Assembly (NCBI GenBank): GCA_038049695.1 | Contig: CP142456.1 | Coordinates: forward strand, 65,375,922-65,439,921 | Direction: 5' to 3' | Length of the DNA: 64,000 nt | From: Cinnamomum chago | Lineage: Eukaryota > Streptophyta > Magnoliopsida > Laurales > Lauraceae | Notes under the pieces: model-generated | Database searches by the model: none | Seen by the model: only the letters and a program-made list of their open reading frames with translations | Told to the model about the DNA's origin: nothing | Made by a program: the position numbers and the translations under genes | Shown here: positions 22,619-32,975 of the stretch, piece after piece | How positions within the stretch are numbered: position 1 is the first letter of the stretch | Layout of the letters: each line of letters opens with the position of its first letter

Positions 22619-23497
22619 CTAAGCTGCCAACAATGTCAAATTCATGGAGACTATGTCCACATGCCTCCAGAATGGCTGCATCCCACAGCGATCTCATGGC
22701 CTTTTGAAGCCTGGGGTATGGACATCATAGGTCCTATCTCCCCTCCATCGAGCAAAGGTCATCGCTTCATCTTCGCCGCTACGGATTATTTCTCCAAGTG
22801 GTCAGAAGCATTCTCGCTTAGTGAAATGAAGACCTCATCAGTCCTTCAGTTCTTGCGCACCAACATCATTTGTCGCTTCGGCATACCTAAAAGATTCGTC
22901 CATGATAACGGACCGCAATTCCGGGATCACAGATTCTACAGGTTCTGCGACAAATACAAAATTCAAAGTTGTGCTTCAACTCCGTACAATCCGGCAGCGA
23001 ATAGACTAGCAGAGGCCTTCAACAAGACGCTCTGCAAAATCCTCAAGAAAATGGTCTCTAGTCACAAAAGAGATTGGGGCGACAAACTGCCTGAAGCTTT
23101 GTGGGCCTATCGAACCACCGTTCGAGGACCAACCCATAGCACACCATTCTCCTTGGTCTATGGATGCGAAGCTGTTGTCCCTTTGGAAGTTCAAATTCCT
23201 TCCTTAAGGGTATCTTTACAAAATGACATGACGCAAGAAAGCAATGTCAAATTGAGACTTCAAGAGCTGGATAATCTCGATGAGAGACGGCTCGAATCTC
23301 TACAAAACATTGAACTCTACCAAGCACGCATGGCAGGATCTTTTGACAAGAAGGTCAGGCAACGCGCCTACAAAAAGGGAGACTTGGTTCTTACAATAAG
23401 AAGACCTATGGTTTTTTCTCACAAATCCAAAGGCAAATTTGAACCAAAATGGGAGGGACCTTTCGTCATCGACAAAATCTTCTCCAACGGCGCATAA
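22619..23497 (+). pseudogene. Gypsy pol, part 3: integrase catalytic core and C-terminus
   Basis: Frame 2. After CQQCQIHGDY the core shows all three acidic residues: Asp in AWGMDIIGP, Asp in FVHDNGPQFRD and Glu in RLAEAFNKTL. Then come WAYRTTVRGPTHSTPFSLVYG and a C-terminal domain with KWEGPFVIDKI. The frame ends at TAA 23495-23497 within a motif (SNGA) that normally continues as a further 20-30 residues; the continuation is partly readable, so this stop is probably premature. There is no chromodomain, in keeping with the Tat clade. Confidence 0.88.
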
Positions 23498-23884
23498 GTT
23501 CTTAAAGCGGTACTACCCTTGAAGGCTTTCCCCACCGGGTCAGAGCAATGTCTACACGGCCAAAGCCTATTCCTAGGTATCTGCTCGTCAAACCCACTCC
23601 TTTTGGAATTTTCATCCTTTTGTTGAAATTTCTAAAAAAAACCCTCAAAACAATGTTTCTTTCATCGTTTCATTGTTAAAAAAAAAGAAGCAAATCCAAA
23701 AATCCAAGTTTAGGAACCTCTTCCCAAACTTGACCAAAATTTTCGATCCTTGAACCCAAAATTCATGGTTTGAAACAAAATCAGGACCTAGGGATTTCAG
23801 CCCTAGTCCACCCCGGCTTTTACCACCAAAATGGTTTTAAGTCAAAATTTACGACCCTTATGTCTTTAAACAAAAAATGGTTTT
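23498..23884 (+). other. Start of gypsy 3' untranslated region
   Basis: Residual C-terminal pol similarity to about 23580, then A-rich sequence with no coding potential. Confidence 0.6.
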
Positions 23885-24305
23885 TCAAAAACCGTAGGGA
23901 AGCGACGTTCAGTCGATACTTGCAAAACCCAAAATCGGAAGGATGCGACACCCATTCGATACTTCCAAAACCCCAAAATTTCAAAAATCGTGGAGACGCA
24001 ACGCAACATTCCAGTTGATATCCACAACCCAAATTTCGAAACAAACAAAAAACAAAACAAAGGTTCAAAAAAACCTCAAAATTCAAAAATCGTGGGGAAG
24101 CGACATTCCATCGATACCCACAAAACAAAATTTTTGAAAAAAAGAAAAAAAGCAGGGAAGCGACGCTTAGTCGATACTTCACCCAAATCCGCGAGGAGGC
24201 GACATTCCATCGATACTCGCAACCGAATGAGCAAGGAGGCGACATTCCATTGATACTTGCAATACCATTCAGCAGGGAGGCGACTTTTAGTCGATACTTG
24301 CATTT
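23885..24305. repeat. Eight imperfect CGACATTCCATCGATAC repeats
   Basis: A GAGGCGACATTCCATCGATACTYGC-like motif recurs about eight times, at roughly 23892, 23942, 24000, 24096, 24161, 24196, 24236 and 24276; spacing falls from 50-100 bp to 35-40 bp. Copies alternate between ..ATTCCATCGATAC.. and ..TTTAGTCGATAC... Lies in the element's 3' UTR; not coding. Confidence 0.85.
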
Positions 24306-24307
24306 TT

Positions 24308-24965
24308 GAAAACCAAAAACCTGGCTTTCACGCCAAAAAACCCGGCTTCCATGCCAAAAATCCGGCTTTCACGCCAAAAAAATCAAAAATCCGGCTTTCA
24401 TGCCAAAAATCAAAATTCGGCTTCCATGCTAGCAAAACAAAACTCGGTTTTCAAAAAAAAAAATCTGGCTTTCATGCCAAAAACAAAAAATCTGGCTTCC
24501 ATGCCAAAAAGAAATTTCGGCTTTCATGCCAAAAACAAAATCTGGTTCTTACACCAAAAACAAAACCGGCTCTGATGCCACAAACCAAATCTTGGCTCTC
24601 ATGCCACAAAAAATCTTTGGCTCCCATGCCATCCCAAAATTTGGCTTTCACGCCACCAAAATCGGTTTTCATGCCACCTCAAAATTTCGGCTTCCATGCC
24701 ATCCAAGATTTTGGCTCTCATGCCATAAACCTCAAAATTCGGCTTTCATGCCATCCAAAATTTTTTTGCCTCTCATGCCATCCCAAAATTTGGCTTTCAT
24801 GCCACCTCAAAATTTCGGCTTCCACGCCATCCAAAATTTTGGCCCTCATGCCATAAACCCAAATTTCGGCTTTCATGCCATCTCGAAATTCGGCTTTCAA
24901 ACCACAAAAAAAAAACCTTGGCTTTTGCCGCAAAATCTGGCTTTCATGCCAAAACAACCCTTTTG
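24308..24965. repeat. About 25 copies of a GGCTTTCATGCC hairpin-like 12-mer
   Basis: GGCTTTCATGCC and close variants (GGCTTCCATGCC, GGCTCTCATGCC, GGCTTTCACGCC) recur every 18-35 bp, separated by A-rich spacers. Each has GGC and GCC arms. Open frames through it are periodic artefacts of the repeat. Such variable tandem repeats are known from the 3' UTR of Tat/Ogre elements. Confidence 0.9.
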
Positions 24966-25156
24966 ACAAAAGATTTTCACAAAATGACAACCTTTTGATC
25001 AAAATTCTGAAATAAACATTCTCACCCAACCTTTGCTTATTTTCACCAAAAAGAATTTAAGTAAAAGGTACATAGAGTACCAAAAATGTTTTACACAGAG
25101 GTACCAAAAAAGAAGAAGAGAGAAAAGAAGAAAAGAGTTTGTTATAAATCAAGAGC

Positions 25157-28100
25157 TCAGTCTAGCATGGTCTTCAACCAAAGATCCAGCTCCTCAAGCA
25201 GACTCTTGGCCTTAGCCTCTAAAGCTTCCAGGCCGTGCTTCTTCAAGATCTTGCCATAAAACGCGGCAGAACGCCGCGACCCATCTTCGGCACGAGGAAG
25301 CTCTTCCCAGAGAATTTGCCACTGCTCATACTCCTGAGTCTTTCTCTGGAAGCTGCTACCGGCTTCTTCAACCTGGCGAATCAGAGTTCCCTCTTTAGCA
25401 AGGGCTTCTACAATGGCAGTCCATTCGGCAGCACTTTGTTCTTGCAATTGCTCAAGGCGCTGCCTAGCTTCTATGACCTCCTTATCAAGACAGTGCAGGT
25501 CCTGTGTTAGCTCGATGATAGCCAACTCGGTAACGTTCCTCTCCCGAACGAATTGCTTCCGAGCCCGTGAGATCTCATCCATTTCAGATTTGATCTTACC
25601 GGATGGCTGCAAAAACATCTCATTGAAGAAGTCACCGCTTGGGAAATTCTTGGTCTCAGCCCATTTGTCACCCAAAGCAATGACTTCATCAACAAAGGCC
25701 TTGGCACTTGCAACGTCCAGACCGACCTCTGCACTGTCAGCAAGGATGTCCTGTACATGCTTGACCATGCCAAAACCAGCTTCCAAATGGCCAGAAGAGA
25801 GAGTTTCAACCCATGAGCTCAATACACTCTTCAACACCTTCTTTGCATATTGGAGGGATGGCCCAGATGAAGATTCAGCACGATCTATTGGCTGACTGCC
25901 CATGTCAGGTCGTGGTGGAGAAGAAATCAAAAGGCTCTTTCCAATCGGAGCCACTGAAGAAGCAATATCACCATAAAGTCCCGCCTCCGCCATGACGGGA
26001 CTGGTAGAAGAAGCCTCTACTTCTGGATCGGCTGCTGGCATCTCCTGCTCTGGCCCTGAGGAAGACGAAGGAACTTCTCCTGTTGCTTCACAACCTGCTG
26101 GCAAAAACACAAGAAAAGGTATGAATATGATCTTGTCAAAAAAAAAATAATAAAAAAAATCAATGTCAAGATTATCACTATGAAATACCTTTTTCCATAA
26201 CTGGTGGAGTACTTTCTGCCTCCATCTGCTCATCCGAGGCATCGTCGAAAGCCATATCCATAGATGGCTCGAAGTATGAATCCTCTGGCAAGTCAGCTGA
26301 CAAAAAAAAAATGTCAGCATTCAAAAAAAAAATCATCCTCATACCAGGTGGAGATTATGGGTCCTCCCCAGAGTCCCTCAACTCTTCTTCAGATGCCGCA
26401 ACTGGATCCATCACCCCTTCATCGACAGGAACCTTGGGCATCACCAAGTTTTCATCTTCTGCAAAAGAAAGAAAACAGCAGGTCAAAAAAAATCTCTTAT
26501 AAAAAAAAAAAAGGAAGCGGAAATGGAAAAGAAGGAGAATCATACCATCATCGGCGGTCTCTTCTTCACGACTCCTCTTCTCTGGAGGCTCATCAGCATC
26601 TCATGATACCTCCTCAGCAATGGTAGGAGGGACTTCCAGATCAGGAGAGTCTTCGTGGCGTCTCTTAGTGCGACGCTGTCCTCTCATCCTCTTTTTTCTA
26701 CGAGCCGGTTTACTTGAAGTACCTGCCTCACTATCAAAGTCAGGACTTCCATTTGGCTCCTCACCAGACGGCCCGCTCCTACCAGTGGACCCTATGGAAG
26801 CCTTCATTTGCTCTGCTTGCATCCAAGCGTCAATCTCGGCTTCCTCCCCCTCGAGCTGTCTCAAGACGTCAACAGGTATCTCTTGTGCGGCTCCGGATCT
26901 GATGACATCCTGTTCCTCGAGAAAGCCTATCCTATGCTTCTCTCTAGAAAGGAAGAACAAAACTTCCTCTCGACGGACGCCATCTGATCTACCAAGACCC
27001 TTCCCAGGAGATTGCTTGACATTCAGCTCCTTCTTGGAAAGCCCTCGGTACACAGCAAAGCTCTCCACGAACCACTTCGTGAAGCCAGCGGTCCGGAAAG
27101 TGGGCAACTCAGGATAGGAAATCATGGCAGTAGTGTCCTCCGCACTATAGAAAGCCCATGCATTTCTCCCGTCCTGCAAACCTCCAAAACGCTTCACCAT
27201 GCTCAAAGGCGCTCCAACAACGCCTTGAGAGAAGCCTAACTGCAACGCAAAACGCGAAGGGACATATGGCTGGATGTCAACAAAAAGATGTCTGCGGTAC
27301 ACCATCGTGCCAACACGTATGTTTAAAAGCCACCTATTCTCTGCGTTGGTCAAAGAATAGTGTCTTCCTGATCCTGCCCTGGTGGAATCACGGGAGACAC
27401 CAAAATCAAAAGCCTCTTTCCGCAAATCCGGAGAAAGCTTCACTGAAGATTGCCCAATCTCGACATCCCTGAATCGTCGGATTCTCAAGCGGGCAGACAA
27501 AAGTGAATCGGAAACGGCTTTTCCCCTAGCCAACCGAATCATGAAAGGGTCATCATCCTGTGCGGCGCCTAAACGGTGAAAGTCAGGACAGTGGTACACA
27601 TATCACGAATAGAAAATATGGGCTGAAAATACTCTGTTCATGGGGAGCCCAAGCCGGACCAAGAAAGCAGTAGCCTGAAGTTCGGTACATAAATAGGAGT
27701 AAAGAGCCGGCACCAAAGCTAGCTGCTCTCCAAACGCCATCTGACAAGCCGGAAAAATACAATGCGGCTTGATGTACGTCCCATCTCCTCCAGCAAAGAC
27801 AGCCTCACCTAGCCAGTAAGTGAGGTACATAGCGAGATCTCTTCGCAGCGCGATGTCGGAACAAATGGCGTTTGTGCTTGCGAAGAATTCTTTCAGATTT
27901 TCTCGCATAACGGAGATCTTCTTCGAAGCCAGATTCTTCTCAGAAGATTCTCCACTGCCAAAGAAGTTGGGAGATAAAGAGCCAAAATTCTTCCAACTGC
28001 TGCACCGGACTTTCGGGCCCTCCTTCTCCTTCAAAAAATCGTAGCAGGCGACGAGCTGAAAGTACAAAAGCCTGAACTCCTCAGACTGCTCCTCAAGGAC

Positions 28101-29029
28101 GCTGTCGATCGGCATAAATTCCTCGTAGAGTTTGCCGAGGATGGGCAGCCCGGTAATGGCACTCAGCTCCTTCAAAGAAAAACCAATCTCACCATTCGTA
28201 ATAATGAAGGTGTTGGTTTGTGGAAGGAAGGACTCCAGCATGGCCATAAAAGCCTCATCGGAGAAAATCACGGTTTGCCTAAAAGCGCGAACCGCATCAA
28301 AAATCTCGGCCTCCTTCAGAATGGCACCACCAATCTGCAGGATGTGATCAGTCCACGACTCCCAGCTCGAGTCAACACTGAAACGGCCACGAAGTCGAAA
28401 AGGCTTCACCCAATTGCTGCCGTCACCCCTGAAAATGCCAAGGCCCACCGGTCTCAAATCAACCGATGGATGATCAGGTCCTTGGTAGCCGCTGGCCGGC
28501 ATCAACATGTCCAGACGGACAGGCGACTTCTCTGCATAACCAGAAGGACCGCCAACAAAAACCCCGGTCTTGACCACATTGGTCCTCTTCACCCAGCTTG
28601 GAGGATCTTCTCTCTAAGAGCATGTGGGAGAAAGACTCATGATCGAAATAGTACGATCAAAAGTCGATCGGGTAGAAATGGTTCTCTCCTCACCATCAGC
28701 TGTGTAAGAGAACTGAAAGCATCTCCTTTGGTATGACGAGTCATCAGGGGCTGCATCACCAAAGAAAAAGGTAGGCTTGGGCACAATGCTCTGATCGTCC
28801 ATGACCCAAGGACGATTGCTTGCCATAATCTTGTAAAACTCCTCATCCTTGAGAGCGATCAGTCGCTGTCTCATCTCATCTCGGTTGAGCGAGTCACACT
28901 CTTCCAAGTTTCTCTCCACATACTGGACCTTCTCCCAGGCCTGCTGTACGGCCGCATTGGAAGATCTGGCAGATCGACGAGGTGCATCGGTAACGGGCTC
29001 CTTACCCTTGTTCGTTCTGGAGGAACTAC
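25157..29029 (-). pseudogene. Antisense multi-exon gene with plant-mobile-domain-like protein (aORF)
   Basis: Reads opposite to gag-pol, between the 3' repeats and the PPT. Exons: 29029-26546, 26458-26345, about 26300-26190, and about 26102-25157, with GT..AG borders; every intron I could place is phase 1. The big first exon has SFTNGEIGFSLKELSAITGLP-like sequence (in 28592-27603), the hallmark block of the plant mobile domain / aminotransferase-like family, followed by basic RRKKRMRGQRRTKRR near 26690 (possible nuclear localisation). The last exon ends in a long Glu/Arg/Gln-rich coiled coil. In-frame stops are TAG 28614, TGA 27603, TGA 26601 and TAA near 26354, but no frameshift is visible. 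Antisense extra genes are known in Tat elements; their function is unknown. An acceptor at 29030 implies a lost or unseen upstream exon. Confidence 0.75.
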
Positions 29030-29149
29030 CTATAATGGAAGAAAAAGAAAGAAAATCAATCACCAAAATGACAGAATTTTGCTAAAAAAAAAATCCTAGC
29101 GAAATTTTGGCATGGCTCCGGGGCAATTCCGAAGAAAAGGGAAATACCC

Positions 29150-29167
29150 CGAAAAAAAAGAAAAGAT
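29150..29167 (+). other. Polypurine tract of the gypsy element
   Basis: CGAAAAAAAAGAAAAGAT immediately before the right LTR start TGGAAGCC. A similar tract (CCCG then A-rich, ending AGAAGAT) precedes the left LTR at 8301-8323. Confidence 0.75.
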
Positions 29168-31099
29168 TGGAAGCCTGAAGATGAGTTCAACATCACCACG
29201 AGCTCATAATCAATGAAGGATTATCAAAGAAAGCTTGAACTCAAACATTGCTGCGAGATCAAGTTAGTCTTCTCAAATCTTCGCAAGATCGGAAAAGAGC
29301 TCAACATTGCTGCGAGCTTCAAATTCCAGAACTTGCAAAGCTCCTCAAAAATCCCGCAAGACTAGGAAAGAGCTCAACATTGCTGCGAGCTTCAAATCCC
29401 AAGACTTGCAAAAGATTTTCAGGTGTGCATCATCATCATGCTCCCAATCCAATTTACAAAAATCATGCATAAAAAAAAAATCATCATGCATTAGACGCTC
29501 AGAAAAATTTGACAAAAAGTTTGACCAATCCCAACCCAACTTGGTCAAAACCAATCAAACTTTGTCTAAGTCAAAATTCATGTTGGCTTAACCTAGAGAC
29601 TCTAGCTTTCTATCTTGATGCATTAAAAAAAAGAAGTATGTGCATGAACATCTTGGATTGCATAAACCTCATTATCATAGTGAGCAAAAAAAAAGAGAGA
29701 GAGAGAAAACCTCATTCACAAAAAAAAGAAAAAAAATAATTCTGGGTTGGCCCGCAGCCCATGGCCCACAGGCCGTGGCCCACAAGCCACGTGGCTATAC
29801 GGTCCAGGGCGTACAGCAGCAAAAAAAAAAAAGAAAAAAAAAGAAAACGTGCAAAAAAAAAAGTACACGGTAAAAAAAAAAAAAAAAAAACCGTGAGCAA
29901 AAAAGAAAAAAAAAATTCTACTTTTACATGCAATTTCTTGTTGAGAAAGAAAAACTCACTTGAAGCCATGGAGAAGAAGAAGAAGAACTTGAAGGTCTTT
30001 GAAGAAGAGGAGATCTTGGAGCTCTCTTGAAGACTTTTGCAAAAAGAAAGCAATAGGAGCAAGAGATCCCACCTCCCTTGCTTTTATAGAAGAGAGCAAA
30101 CCAAAAGAGGAAATAAGTAAGGAGGTAAGTGCTAAAAATTGGCAACCTTCCCAAAAGAAAAGGAAACTTGGGATATTCTCTCCCAAAACAAAGATTCCTT
30201 GAGAAATTCTCTCCAAAAAGAAAGGGAATGATAGATATTCTCTCCCAAAGAAAGATATTTTGAGAGAATCTCTCCCAAAATCAAGGAAACTTGAGAAAAT
30301 CTCTCAAAGTAAAGATATTTTTAGATATTCTCCACCCAAAGGAGATATCTTTAGATATTCTTTACAAAAATGACACCTTATGAGATATAAGCCATCTTTC
30401 AAAGCTTAAGGTCCCATGGGTTAGCTCATATGAGCCAGGTTTGACCACCTAGGCACTAAAAGTGGCTTTTAGTCAAAATTCCTCTTACCAAGAGCATACA
30501 AAAAAAAAAAAAAAAAATGGTTCCATGCCTCTTTTGAGTTGATTGAACCATACAAAAATTCCAAGACTCATGAGTTTCCAAAAAATCAAACCATCCCACC
30601 TCATGAACCAAATTAAGCCAAAATCTTGAAATTGACATTACACAAAAGCCCAAACTACTCCAATGGACCCAAAATTGTCCCAAAGAGTGAACCAAAAAAC
30701 CAAACCATGGTCCCCTAACTCGCCACATACAGCCTGTTAGGTCACAAGACCAAAACCAAAAAAATCAAATCCCGACCCCTAACTTGCCACATACAGCCTG
30801 TTAGGTCACAAGGTCAAAACCAAAACCAAAAACCTGACCCCCTAACCTGCCACATACAACTTGTTGGGTCACAAGGTCAAAATCAAAACCAACAAACCAA
30901 AACCAAATCCAAATCCAAATGTCATTCTCAAAATCTTGCCTTGAGATGGTACGTGATCCCTCTCACTACCATAAAACCCCTTGGAAGCTCAAAAGGCTAC
31001 TCCATCAAAAAAAGAAAAATGCTCAAAGACTCTTGGTCAAGTCAGAAGCTCTTCTTCAAGATTCTCTTTGAGGCACATCGACTGCAAAAGCTATATCGT

Positions 31100-31104
31100 C
31101 GTTG
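31100..31104. other. Target-site duplication (CGTTG), left copy
   Basis: CGTTG at 31100-31104 and again at 38880-38884 flank the nested element exactly; the unoccupied left LTR has a single equivalent site near 10290 (CGCTG). Confidence 0.95.
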
Positions 31105-32320
31105 TGAAAGTCCGCTATGGATCCTAACCCTAGAGGGGGGGGGGGTGAATAGGGTGAGCTACAAATGTGACCAATTTAAACCAATTTTAATTTCTCAAAC
31201 TAAACTAGTCACTAGTGATGAATTGTCATACAATATGCGGAAGCTAATACAAAAATAAACACCACATTGCAATCACCACAACACAATATTTATAGTGGTT
31301 CGGCCAACGAGCCTACATCCACTACCGGCTTGTGTATCCAACACCCCACCGGATTCCACTATTTATGCTTTTTACTAGGCTAAGCAATAACCCTTACAAT
31401 GTTGCTTTTCAAGGCTAAACAACAACCTCTCAATGTGCTTTTAGAGGCTAAGCAATAACCTTTACAAAATGCTTTTCTTAGGCTAAGCAATAACCTTACA
31501 CAATGCTTTTCTTAGGCTAAGCAATAACCTTTACAAATCAATATTTCTCTAAGAAAGTGTTTACTCAACACTCTAAGAGATTACAATTTAAGCTCAAATA
31601 AATTGCCTCTAAATAGGCGGATATGAAAATTAAAACTAACTCACACAAACACTCAAAGAAATGCAAAGATGTATGCTTATGAAGTGTGTGTGTGAAAACT
31701 TCAATCAAGTTTAAAAGTAAGCTTAATCAATTTATGCTTAATGCAATTTGAAAGTTTAAGGCACAAAAAGATATGATTGAAGTTCTATGCAAATCACTTG
31801 AACAATTACACACTTGTGAATGATATGAAAATCTAAAGATCACAAGTTGTATGAAAGTGTTTAAGCCTAATCAAGTGATGCATGTGCAATGTTGTTTTCA
31901 AAAACTAATTTGACTAAAGATTAAATGTATGAAAACAACAAAGGAAGTTTCAACCAAGTGAAAGAATCATGCAATGAAAGAAATCAAAGATTTAGGCTAA
32001 GCATGATTAAGAAAGTTTAAAACAAAACTTGGGTTGAAATCAAAGTGATGAATCCAATCTTGAAAATCAAAGATAGAGGGAAGAAAGGATTCAACACATC
32101 ATTGTTATCATGCTTGAAATCATTTTCCAAAGATTCAAATAAAGCACATAACAAATGATTAAGAAAAGTAAAACTTACTTGGAGATTTAACTTAGTTGAT
32201 CCAAGCTTAAGCTTCACTTAATGACCCCTTGATGTCTCTTAGATCATCCCCTTTGTCTTCTCTCAAAGCTCCTCAAAGAGGGTTTCAAAATCTCCAACTA
32301 AAGACAAAGGAAAGAACTCA

Positions 32321-32327
32321 TATATAT
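32321..32327 (-). promoter_or_regulatory. TATA-like site in TR-GAG LTR
   Basis: TATATAT (minus strand ATATATA) about 640 bp into the LTR in element orientation. Same site at 38239-38245 in the 5' LTR, where it would drive the element's RNA. Confidence 0.45.
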
Positions 32328-32354
32328 CCCCAAAACAGCCCAACGGCTATATCC

Positions 32355-32463
32355 CCGGTTGACCGGCCAAGCACAACGGTCATAAAAATGCCCGTTGAAG
32401 CCTCAGCAGTCCGGTTAACCGCCAGTTTGGCCGGTTGACCGGGCCTCTTGGCCGGTTGACCGG
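32355..32463 (-). promoter_or_regulatory. Cluster of CCGGTTGACCGG motifs upstream of TATA
   Basis: CCGGTTGACCGG at 32355, 32431 and 32452 and a CCGGTTAACCG variant at 32411, all within 140 bp upstream (element orientation) of the TATA-like site. TTGACC is the W-box core; the motif is also nearly palindromic. Duplicated in the other LTR at about 38273-38381. Confidence 0.6.
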
Positions 32464-32961
32464 GCCTGCCCAGAATTTCCCATTTATTGGGTTTCTTGAA
32501 GATTTTCTTTGGGGATCTTTTGGGCCATTAAAATCAAGCTTTTTCACATGTTTTAAAACATCCAAAGATGTATGAAAACATGAAACATCCAAAGCCTAAA
32601 ATGATTTGAAACTTTAAACCATAGGCTAGCTTGATTTCTAAAAACTCCTTTTTCAAAAACAATGCATACAAATAAGATTTTGAAGGGATGTATGTATGCA
32701 AAGTTCAAACCTAAATTGACAAGATGATTTTCCAAATATAATGCACAGTGAATTAGGTTTTCAAAAGAGTTTGAGTTTCAAAACCAATGCATCCAAGTTT
32801 AAAACCAAAACATGCATAAACCAAGAACTTTTCCAAATCTTAAAAGCTATGCATGTATGAAACTAAATTTCAAGGTATTTTAAATCAATGCATGTGTGAA
32901 ATATCAAATGATGCTAAAGTGCAAATGCATCCATCAAATTGCAATTACAAAAACTCTAACA

Positions 32962-32975
32962 ATCTCCCCCTTTGC
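32962..32975 (-). other. Polypurine tract of the TR-GAG element
   Basis: On the minus strand GCAAAGGGGGAGAT abuts the LTR start TGTTAGAG. Typical of SIRE-like copia elements. Confidence 0.85.

Larger units (their letters stand above)
31105..32961 (-). repeat. 3' LTR of the nested TR-GAG element
   Basis: On the plus strand starts TGAAAGTCCGCTATGG and ends AAAACTCTAACA; on the minus strand it reads TGTTAGAG...GGACTTTCA. Contains five short TAGGCTAAGCAATAACC-type repeats (31375-31530), a TATA-like site and a cluster of CCGGTTGACCGG motifs. Confidence 0.95.

Noticed and set aside
24308..24965. CRISPR-like appearance of evenly spaced short palindromic repeats
   Set aside because: Spacers are A-rich and not unique, repeats are only 12 bp and degenerate, no cas genes exist and the context is a plant retrotransposon.
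24257..24966. Open frames of 199 and 146 codons with repeating FHAK / LSCHP units
   Set aside because: Periodic artefact of the GGCTTTCATGCC array; no start context, and frames shift freely between units.
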